Shown here in pieces: positions 34,496 through 40,748 of a stretch of 40,748 nucleotides of DNA; the stretch's first letter is position 1; every line of letters starts with the position of its first letter. Made by a program: the position numbers and the translations under genes. The notes beneath the pieces are model-generated. The model was not told the DNA's origin, did not search any database, and saw only the letters and a list, made by a program, of their open reading frames with translations. Source of the stretch: Bernardetia sp. GTDB lineage: Bacteria > Bacteroidota > Bacteroidia > Cytophagales > Bernardetiaceae. The stretch covers positions 1 to 40,748 of the forward strand of contig NZ_JAHDIG010000043.1 in NCBI RefSeq assembly GCF_020630935.1, given 5' to 3'.

Positions 34496-35188
34496 ATGGC
34501 AGATAAATTTGCAGTTATCGGACTCGGACATTTTGGTTATGCAGTAGCACGAAATTTGGCTGCCAGAGGTGCAGAAGTGCTTGCCATTGATAGAGATATT
34601 GAGCGAGTAGAATCTATAAAAGATGATGTGGCGTATGCTGTGGCATTAGATGCAACAGATATAAAAGCTCTTAGCTCTCAAAATGTAGCTGATATGGATG
34701 CTGTTTTGGTAGCAATTGGAGAAAATATTGAAGGACTTTTGCTCACAACTGTTCAGCTTTTAGAACTGAATGTAAAGCGTATTATTGCTCGTGCGATGGC
34801 AGACCAGCAGCGTCTGATTTTGGAAAAACTAGGTGTAAAAGAGATTCTTTCTCCAGAAGATGAGGTAGGAAAGTTAGTGGCTGAAAAGTTATTGAATCCG
34901 AACATGAAGGCATTTTTGCCTTTGCCAGACAATTATTCTATTGTAGAAATTCAAGCACCACGAAGAATCGTAAACAAAAAAGTAGGACAAGTTCGTTTTT
35001 CAGATAATTATGCACTAGATTTAATTACTATCAAGCGAGTGTATGAAGAGTATCACGACGGACGCAAACAATTTGCTGAACATTTGATTAATAGACCAAC
35101 AGAAGATATTGCCATTGAGCAGTCAGATGTTTTGATTGTACTTGGAAAATCTAACGATGTAGAGAAATTTGTAGAGCTAAACAGGTAG
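34496..35188 (+). CDS. TrkA/KtrA-type potassium channel regulatory subunit
   Basis: Cytosolic RCK protein of 230 residues that gates a K+ uptake channel in response to nucleotides. The N-terminal Rossmann domain has GLGHFG (9-14) and the acidic residue of LAIDRD near 31-36 that binds the ribose. The TrkA_C domain covers about 140-230. One RCK module only, as in KtrA, not the duplicated TrkA of E. coli. The membrane partner (KtrB/TrkH) is not in the window. Located between udk and a lipoprotein gene on one strand. Confidence 0.93.
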   Translation: MADKFAVIGLGHFGYAVARNLAARGAEVLAIDRDIERVESIKDDVAYAVALDATDIKALSSQNVADMDAVLVAIGENIEGLLLTTVQLLELNVKRIIARAMADQQRLILEKLGVKEILSPEDEVGKLVAEKLLNPNMKAFLPLPDNYSIVEIQAPRRIVNKKVGQVRFSDNYALDLITIKRVYEEYHDGRKQFAEHLINRPTEDIAIEQSDVLIVLGKSNDVEKFVELNR

Positions 35189-35267
35189 TCAGTTACCAGT
35201 AAATTTCAAATGAGCTTATCTCTACATTTTATTTATCAAATTACATTTAGTTATCGTAATTGAATTT

Positions 35268-35822
35268 ATGAAATCTTATCTCCCATTATTTGCCATTTTA
35301 TTATTCCTACAAAGTTGTGATGCTTTTACAGACCAACGAGCCGTTACGAAAGAAGAATTTTATGAGTTGAAAGACAACGTAACCATCACTAAAGTAAGCG
35401 AAGGAAAAATATTGGAGGAAGCTACCCCAAAAGCACAAGAAATTTACAAGAAAATAGAATCAAAAAAAGTAGAGATTATCTCATTTTTAGAAAATAATCC
35501 CTCAAAACAACAAGAACTTTTCCAGTTGATAGGGCTAGACAGTACACAAGCCGAACTAATAGAAAAAATAGCGTACAGAAAGACAGCTTCAGAAGCAGAA
35601 TACGAAAAGGAAAAACAAATCTTTAAAGCCTATCAAAACATTACTGACCCAACTCTGTATCAAGAAAATTTACAAATTCTTCACGGTAAAGAAAAAATAC
35701 TTTATTCCTATCCAAATTTTGACACAGAAAGTCAAAAGCTGGGAGGAGTTTGGAGTATTATATTAAGTCAAAAGGAAATTATTCGTTCTTTTAAAAAAGA
35801 AAAAAAATCTAGGTTCGGATAG
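35268..35822 (+). CDS. Lipoprotein of unknown function
   Basis: 184 residues with a signal peptide and lipobox LFLQSC, acylated cysteine C17. The mature part is charged and mainly helical (Lys/Glu/Gln-rich, about 30-150), ending FKKEKKSRFG. No family recognised. The residue after Cys is Asp (CDAF). The C-D signal retains lipoproteins in the inner membrane in enterobacteria, but that rule does not transfer reliably to Bacteroidota. Between the K+ regulator and ribBA, possibly on the same transcript. Confidence 0.75.
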   Translation: MKSYLPLFAILLFLQSCDAFTDQRAVTKEEFYELKDNVTITKVSEGKILEEATPKAQEIYKKIESKKVEIISFLENNPSKQQELFQLIGLDSTQAELIEKIAYRKTASEAEYEKEKQIFKAYQNITDPTLYQENLQILHGKEKILYSYPNFDTESQKLGGVWSIILSQKEIIRSFKKEKKSRFG

Positions 35823-35875
35823 TTTATTTCAAAGACAACTACTAATTTCTACCATCACTTCTTTAAAAACTTGCT

Positions 35876-37120
35876 ATGAAAAATCAAAATACGCCATCAA
35901 ATTATTCAGACATCAAATTAGACACTATCGAAGAAGCGATTGCCGACCTCAAAGCTGGGAAATTTGTCATTGTAGTAGATGATGAAGATAGAGAAAATGA
36001 GGGGGACTTTATATGTGCTGCTGAATGTATTACACCAGAAATGGTAAATTTTGTCTTGAAAGAAGCTCGTGGTGTACTTTGTACGGCACTTACACAAGAG
36101 CGTTGCGATGAAATAGGTCTAAACTTAATGGTAGGCAAAAACACTGACCCCAAACAAACTGCTTTCACAGTAACAGTTGATTTACTCGGACACGGCTGTA
36201 CGACAGGAGTTTCTACATACGACCGTGCAGCAACTATCAAAGCTCTCACTGACCCAACAATGAAGCCAGAAGATTTTGGCAGACCAGGGCATATCAATCC
36301 ACTCAAAGCAAGAGAAGGAGGCGTTTTGCGCCGTGCAGGACACACCGAAGCTGCCGTAGATTTGTCAAGAATGGCTGGTTTTAAGCCTGTTGGAGTATTG
36401 ATAGAAGTAATGGACGATGATGGTTCTATGGCTCGCCTTCCAAAACTTAGAGAAGTGGCAGATAAGTTTGATATGAAACTCATTACTATTAAAGACTTGA
36501 TTCAGTATCGTCTTGCAAACGAATCTTTGATAAAGAAAGAAGTGGATGTAAAAATGCCTACTAAATGGGGAGATTTTCAGCTTCATGCCTATACACAAAA
36601 AGATACAGGAGACCATCACATGGCTCTTGTAAAAGGAGAGTGGGAAAAAGATGAGCCAATTTTAGTACGTGTTCATTCTTCTTGTGTAACAGGTGATATT
36701 TTGGGTTCGTTGCGCTGTGATTGTGGCGACCAGCTCCAGCAAGCGATGAAATTTGTAGAGCAAGAAGGAAAGGGAATCGTTTTGTATATGAATCAAGAAG
36801 GAAGAGGTATCGGACTTATCAATAAGCTCAAAGCCTATAAACTACAAGAACAAGGTTATGACACCGTAGAAGCTAATGAAAAATTAGGTTTCAATATGGA
36901 TGCTAGAGATTATGGAGTAGGAGCGCAGATTTTGAGAGATTTAGGCGTAAGTAAAATCAAACTCATCTCAAACAATCCTAGAAAGCGTGTTGGATTGATT
37001 GGCTACGGCTTAGAAATCGTTGATAATGTAGCTATCGAAATAAAAACTAACCCGCACAATGAAAAATATCTCACAACAAAAAGAGATAAGCTAGGGCATA
37101 ATATTTTGAAGGGGAAGTAA
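35876..37120 (+). CDS. ribBA: Bifunctional 3,4-dihydroxy-2-butanone-4-phosphate synthase / GTP cyclohydrolase II
   Basis: Catalyses both entry steps of riboflavin synthesis: ribulose-5-phosphate to the four-carbon unit, and GTP to the pyrimidine precursor. 414 residues. The RibB half (about 15-215) has [11 protein letters not shown] (35-45) and [11 protein letters not shown] (153-163), both intact. The RibA half (about 216-414) has zinc ligands C270, C281 and C283 ([17 protein letters not shown]), NQEGRGIG (306-313) and [10 protein letters not shown]. Neither half shows the loss of active-site residues known from some fused RibBA proteins. The next gene starts on the base after its stop codon. 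No FMN riboswitch is visible in the 53-base gap upstream. Confidence 0.98.
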   Translation: MKNQNTPSNYSDIKLDTIEEAIADLKAGKFVIVVDDEDRENEGDFICAAECITPEMVNFVLKEARGVLCTALTQERCDEIGLNLMVGKNTDPKQTAFTVTVDLLGHGCTTGVSTYDRAATIKALTDPTMKPEDFGRPGHINPLKAREGGVLRRAGHTEAAVDLSRMAGFKPVGVLIEVMDDDGSMARLPKLREVADKFDMKLITIKDLIQYRLANESLIKKEVDVKMPTKWGDFQLHAYTQKDTGDHHMALVKGEWEKDEPILVRVHSSCVTGDILGSLRCDCGDQLQQAMKFVEQEGKGIVLYMNQEGRGIGLINKLKAYKLQEQGYDTVEANEKLGFNMDARDYGVGAQILRDLGVSKIKLISNNPRKRVGLIGYGLEIVDNVAIEIKTNPHNEKYLTTKRDKLGHNILKGK

Positions 37121-37531
37121 ATGAAGAAACAGAAAGTAAGAAAATACAAGGGAAAAGAAATCTTTACAGGACACTTTGTTTCTGTTGGAATTAGTCTGCT
37201 AATAAGCAATTTACTTGCATTTAAAGATTCAAATAGCTTAGAATCAAAACAAGCCAATTTTATATTTTTAGTAGTACCTACCTTTCTTATTCATATTCTA
37301 TATTTAATTTTAGGAAGCAGTTCTTATTTTCTTTTGAGAAAAAAAATTGCTAATGAAAAATACAAGAGACGAATGATATTTTTTCTTCCTTTGTATTTAC
37401 CTATATTCTGTTTTATAGCGTTTTTTATCTTTGAATCTACAATAGATTTCGATATGATATTCTTAAATATGAATGTTACTATGTGTATATTATGGGCATT
37501 GAATTACTACTTTTTGAACAAAGACAAGTAA
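37121..37531 (+). CDS. Small polytopic membrane protein coupled to ribBA
   Basis: 136 residues, with about four membrane helices (near 12-28, 46-67, 86-104, 112-131) and a basic start (KKQKVRKYKGK). Its ATG directly abuts the ribBA stop codon, which implies translational coupling. It is not one of the known riboflavin transporters (RibU, RibM, RibN) as far as I can see, so a role in flavin transport is only suggested by position. No family recognised. Confidence 0.7.
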   Translation: MKKQKVRKYKGKEIFTGHFVSVGISLLISNLLAFKDSNSLESKQANFIFLVVPTFLIHILYLILGSSSYFLLRKKIANEKYKRRMIFFLPLYLPIFCFIAFFIFESTIDFDMIFLNMNVTMCILWALNYYFLNKDK

Positions 37532-37700
37532 TTTCATCATAATACAAGACAAAAAGCACGTCATCATCTATTTCCTCTAGTTTAGTTAAAAAATTGAAAG
37601 AAAAATTAGGGTTTGTAATTTATGTAAGTGGTATGTTACTAATGTCGCATATCTAATCAAGATAGCTTTAGAGAAATTTATTCTCTTTGGTACAGATAAG

Positions 37701-37728
37701 AATAGAACTTATAACAGTTCTATTTTTA
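37701..37728 (+). terminator. Hairpin with T-rich tail between the ribBA operon and the S9 peptidase
   Basis: Perfect 8-base stem AATAGAAC (37701-37708) / GTTCTATT (37717-37724), 8-base loop, followed by a T-rich stretch. It is 170 bases past the operon end and 45 before the peptidase ATG, so it could be a late terminator or an operator or leader structure. Confidence 0.5.
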
Positions 37729-37768
37729 TTTTATAATCCTTTAAATTTTTATCAAATTAACTACACTA

Positions 37769-40042
37769 ATGAGAAAAGCGTTAAGCGTATTTATTATTCT
37801 TTTTTGTATGACTCAAACACTAAAAGCACAAGACCTAACAGGTTCTTGGAAAGGTAACATTACAGTACAAGGCACTGAACTTCCCTTGATTTTTAACCTT
37901 AAAAACGAAGATGGAGCTTTAAGTAGCACTATGGACAGTCCATCACAGGGAGCTACTGACATTCCTATGGATGAAACGACTCTTGAAGACAATCAACTGA
38001 CGATAGAGTTTAAGAAAGGTGGAATCAAGTATGTAGGAAACTATGCAGACGAAAAAGTTACAGGTACGTTCTATCAAGGAGGAATGGAACTTCCACTTGT
38101 TCTTGAAAAAACTGAAAAAACAATTCCAGGTAATCCAAAGCTAGTTTCGTCAGAGGAAGAGCTGCAAAAACTAGCAGCACTAGAAACTCAAACCTACAAG
38201 TATTCTGTTGAAGATTATTTCAAAAAGCCAGCACAGAGTTCTTTTAAATTCTCACCAAATGGTTTGTATTTATCTTATCAAGAAAAAGATAATAAAGGCA
38301 AAAGACACGTGTATGTCAAAAATACTCAGACAGATAAAATTACACGTATTGTTGAAGAAGGCGAAGATTTAATTAGAGGTTACGGCTGGGCAAACGATAA
38401 CAGAATCATTTATGTACAGGACAAAGGTGGAGATGAAAACTACCATTTGTTTGCTGTAGATATTGATGGAAAAAATCAAAAAGAGCTTACGCCTTTTGAT
38501 GGAGTAAAAGTAGGAATTTTGAATCCTTTGAAGGAACAAGAAGATTATATGATTATTCAAATGAATAAAGATAATCCTCAAATTTTTGAGCCTTACAAAA
38601 TCAATATCATTAATGGCGAATTAGAGAAATTATTTGAAAATAAAGATGCTCAAAATCCGATTAGTGGTTACAACTTTGATAAAGATGGTAAACTAAGAGC
38701 TTATACAAAGCAGCAAAACGGAACAGAGTATGTCCTCTACTATCAAGTTGAAGAAGGAAAAGACTTTGAGGAAATCATCAAGACTACTTGGAAAGATAAT
38801 TTTTCTATCATTGACTTCAACTACGCAACAGAGAATCCTCATGATGCTTTTGTACGCTCAAATATAGAAAGCAATACAGATGAAATTATCCTCTATGATT
38901 TCAAAGAGAAAAAAATCATTGATAAAGTGTATAGCAATGATACATTTGATGTAGGTGGAATGAGCCGTTCACGCAAAAGAGATTATGAGATTGATTACTT
39001 CTATTACACAGGAGAAAAATCTTCTATCACTCCAGTAAGTAAAACCTACAAAAAACTGCATGAAAAATTCACTAAGCAGTTTGGGGATAAAGAATTTAAT
39101 ATCACAAGTACAACAGATGAGGAAGATAAATATTTGCTCTACGTAGGAAGTGATAAGTTGTACGGCGTATATTATTTGTATGACGTTAAAAAAGATTCTT
39201 TCAAAGAAATCTTTAATCTAATGCCTTCGCTCAACCCAGAAGATATGGCAGAGATGCGTCCTATCAAGTTCAAAACAAGAGATGGACTAATTATGTATGG
39301 CTATCTTACCATTCCAAATGAGGCGAAAAAGGGCGAAAAAGTGCCACTTATCGTAAATCCTCACGGAGGTCCTTACGGTCCTAGAGATTATTGGGGTTTC
39401 AACCCAGAAACACAACTTTTTGCAAGTAGAGGTTATGCAACACTTCAAGTAAATTATAGAGGTTCTGGTGGATATGGAAAAGAATTTTATTTGGCAGGAA
39501 ACAATCAAATCGGAAGAAAAATGCTAGACGATTTGGAGGATGCTGTGGAGTATGTCAAGTCTTTGGATATGATTGATGAAGATAAAATTGCTATCTATGG
39601 AGGAAGTTATGGAGGTTTGGCAACATTGGGAAGTTTGGTCAAAACACCAGATTTATATACTTGTGGAGTGGATTACGTAGGCGTTTCCAATCTATTTACG
39701 TTCTTTAAATCTTTCCCTGCGTATTGGAAGCCATTTTTAGGACAAGTCTATGAGCAATGGTATGATGAAAATGACCCAGAAGATATTGAGATTATGAAAG
39801 CTGTTTCACCTGCCCTAAATGTAGATAAAATTACAAAGCCTTTGTTTGTTGTTCAAGGAGCGAATGACCCAAGGGTAAATATTGATGAATCTGACCAAAT
39901 CGTAAAAAACCTAAGAGATAAAGGATTTGATGTTCCTTATATGGTAAAATATAATGAGGGACACGGTTTCGGACACGAAGAAAACAGAATCGAACTCTAC
40001 CAAGCAATGATGGGCTTCTTTGCCAAGCATTTGAAGAAATAA
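37769..40042 (+). CDS. S9-family (prolyl oligopeptidase-like) secreted peptidase
   Basis: Exported serine exopeptidase of 757 residues, probably releasing di- or tripeptides from peptides in the periplasm. Signal peptide 1-20 (ends TLKAQ). Residues 21-115 form an extra strand-rich domain (LTGSWKGNITVQGTELPLIF...), not part of the minimal S9 enzyme. A beta-propeller follows (about 145-500), then the alpha/beta hydrolase domain (about 525-757) with S613 in GGSYGG, D700 in GANDPRV and H732 in NEGHGF. The TIPNEAKKGEKVPLIVNPHGGPYG segment (oxyanion region) is typical of S9C/acylaminoacyl-peptidase relatives. Monocistronic. Confidence 0.95.
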   Translation: MRKALSVFIILFCMTQTLKAQDLTGSWKGNITVQGTELPLIFNLKNEDGALSSTMDSPSQGATDIPMDETTLEDNQLTIEFKKGGIKYVGNYADEKVTGTFYQGGMELPLVLEKTEKTIPGNPKLVSSEEELQKLAALETQTYKYSVEDYFKKPAQSSFKFSPNGLYLSYQEKDNKGKRHVYVKNTQTDKITRIVEEGEDLIRGYGWANDNRIIYVQDKGGDENYHLFAVDIDGKNQKELTPFDGVKVGILNPLKEQEDYMIIQMNKDNPQIFEPYKINIINGELEKLFENKDAQNPISGYNFDKDGKLRAYTKQQNGTEYVLYYQVEEGKDFEEIIKTTWKDNFSIIDFNYATENPHDAFVRSNIESNTDEIILYDFKEKKIIDKVYSNDTFDVGGMSRSRKRDYEIDYFYYTGEKSSITPVSKTYKKLHEKFTKQFGDKEFNITSTTDEEDKYLLYVGSDKLYGVYYLYDVKKDSFKEIFNLMPSLNPEDMAEMRPIKFKTRDGLIMYGYLTIPNEAKKGEKVPLIVNPHGGPYGPRDYWGFNPETQLFASRGYATLQVNYRGSGGYGKEFYLAGNNQIGRKMLDDLEDAVEYVKSLDMIDEDKIAIYGGSYGGLATLGSLVKTPDLYTCGVDYVGVSNLFTFFKSFPAYWKPFLGQVYEQWYDENDPEDIEIMKAVSPALNVDKITKPLFVVQGANDPRVNIDESDQIVKNLRDKGFDVPYMVKYNEGHGFGHEENRIELYQAMMGFFAKHLKK

Positions 40043-40058
40043 TAGTAGTTTGAATTAC

Positions 40059-40106
40059 AAAACCTCTTCTTGATTATTTTAATTGAGGAGAGGGTTTGAT
40101 TTTTTG
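40059..40106 (+). terminator. Terminator of the S9 peptidase gene
   Basis: Imperfect stem AAACCTCTTCT (from 40060) with GAGGAGAGGGTTT (40085-40097), then GATTTTTTG. It lies 17 bases after the stop. Confidence 0.75.
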
Positions 40107-40174
40107 TAACTTAGCAAAACTTATTTTATAATTTCTAATAACCTTTAAAGACTTATCCCTCCAACATAAAAAAT

Positions 40175-40642
40175 ATGCTTTCTCAATCTCTTTCTCTTTT
40201 AAAAACCACACGCCAAAATTTTTTAAGCCTACTCAATGAATTTTCATTAGAACAACTCAATTACATTCCAAAAGGATTTTCTAATAACCTAATTTGGAAT
40301 TTTGGGCATCTTATCGTTACGCAGCAACTTCTTTTTTACAAACTCTCTGGAAATAAAATGTACATTAGTGATGAGCTAGTAAACAAATACAGAAAGGGAA
40401 CAAAACCAGAAACTGATGCAAATCAAGACGAAGTAGATGAACTCAAAAAACTAGCCTTTGATTTGATTGATAAATTTGAAAAAGATTATTCAGAGAACAA
40501 AACAATGTTTGATTCTTTTACAGAATATCCAACAAGCTATAATTATACGTTGAGAAATATTGAAGATGCTATTCACTTCAACAACACACACGAAGGTGTG
40601 CATTATGGCTATGCTTTAGCTTTGAGAAAGGCTTTAAAATAA
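40175..40642 (+). CDS. DinB-family (YfiT-like) metal-binding protein
   Basis: 155 residues folding as a four-helix bundle. The three metal-ligand histidines of the DinB/YfiT superfamily are present: H45 (WNFGHLIVTQQ) and H139/H143 (NNTHEGVHYG, HxxxH). Members include thiol-transferases that use bacillithiol and damage-inducible proteins; Bacteroidota often make bacillithiol, so such a role is possible. Complete, with normal length. No LexA-type operator recognised upstream. Confidence 0.9.
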   Translation: MLSQSLSLLKTTRQNFLSLLNEFSLEQLNYIPKGFSNNLIWNFGHLIVTQQLLFYKLSGNKMYISDELVNKYRKGTKPETDANQDEVDELKKLAFDLIDKFEKDYSENKTMFDSFTEYPTSYNYTLRNIEDAIHFNNTHEGVHYGYALALRKALK

Positions 40643-40686
40643 AAATAATTGCACTTCTATTAGCTGATTATAAAACATCATTAAGT

Positions 40687-40711
40687 TAGGTCAGTCTCGT
40701 TAGAGCAGACC
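40687..40711 (-). repeat. Fragment of the dispersed hairpin repeat (left arm)
   Basis: Twenty-five bases matching the reverse complement of the left arm of the copies at 27.7 and 28.2 kb (GGTCTGCTCTAACGAG then ACTGACCTA). The right arm is not found on the gene-proximal side. It lies 44 bases after the DinB gene at the window edge. Confidence 0.8.
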
Positions 40712-40748
40712 AAAAACTAATACATAACAAAGGCGACTTATTTCTTAA

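Noticed and set aside
35902-36483. 193-codon minus-strand ORF inside ribBA
   Set aside because: Antisense shadow of a conserved gene; Ser-rich translation typical of such shadows.

Overview
This 40.7-kb window is AT-rich chromosomal DNA from a member of the Bacteroidota, most likely a marine or aquatic Cytophagales bacterium of the Bernardetia / 'Flexibacter litoralis' type. The clade-level evidence is: a fused RibBA, an ECF sigma factor overlapping a membrane-anchored beta-barrel gene, a HAMP-GAF-PAS protein of Cytophagales style, an S9 prolyl-oligopeptidase-like exopeptidase, promoters of the Bacteroidota type (TTTG, 19 bp, TAnnTTTG), and almost no Shine-Dalgarno sequences. The genus is inference, not something I can prove here.

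Layout. At 0.2-5.6 kb are sucC (TCA cycle), a solitary Mrr-like nuclease and gcvP (glycine cleavage P protein). A 960-bp gene-free stretch follows, then a GT4 glycosyltransferase at 6.5-7.9 kb. From 7.9 to 14.3 kb almost everything is on the minus strand: a 3-hydroxybutyrate dehydrogenase-like SDR, an unknown protein, a PlsC acyltransferase, a sigma factor / beta-barrel pair, a small membrane protein and a FAAH-like amidase. At 14.6-21.3 kb are thrS, a small membrane protein sitting directly behind a MITE-like element, a carboxy-terminal processing protease and dnaA with an unusually long Q/N-rich linker. Next comes a 1.05-kb gene-free region upstream of dnaA. At 22.4-28.3 kb are small unknown genes, a second amidase, a HAMP-GAF-PAS signalling protein and a degraded-looking patch carrying dispersed hairpin repeats. 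From 28.4 to 40.6 kb all genes are on the plus strand: lpdA, a secreted protein, a tandem universal stress protein, an LtaS-like membrane phosphotransferase, uridine kinase, a TrkA-type K+ channel regulator, a lipoprotein, ribBA plus a directly abutting membrane protein, an S9 peptidase and a DinB-family protein.

How the genes fit together. Most genes are single-gene housekeeping units scattered away from their usual partners: sucC without sucD, gcvP without gcvT/gcvH, lpdA without its E1/E2 genes, and TrkA without a pore gene. Intrinsic terminators separate most of them. Plausible operons are plsC with the 8834-9475 gene (and perhaps the SDR), sigma factor with beta-barrel, amidase with the 12473-12796 gene, 25158-27744, and ribBA with the 37121 gene.

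I see no CRISPR array, rRNA, tRNA, phage or complete transposase gene, and no convincing new defence or biosynthetic system. The most interesting material is non-coding: a dispersed hairpin repeat family (22.2, 27.7, 28.2 and 40.7 kb), a 189-bp MITE-like element with terminal inverted repeats and a probable 6-bp target duplication at 16.65 kb, a paired-hairpin element in the SDR leader, and a terminator module shared by gcvP and thrS.
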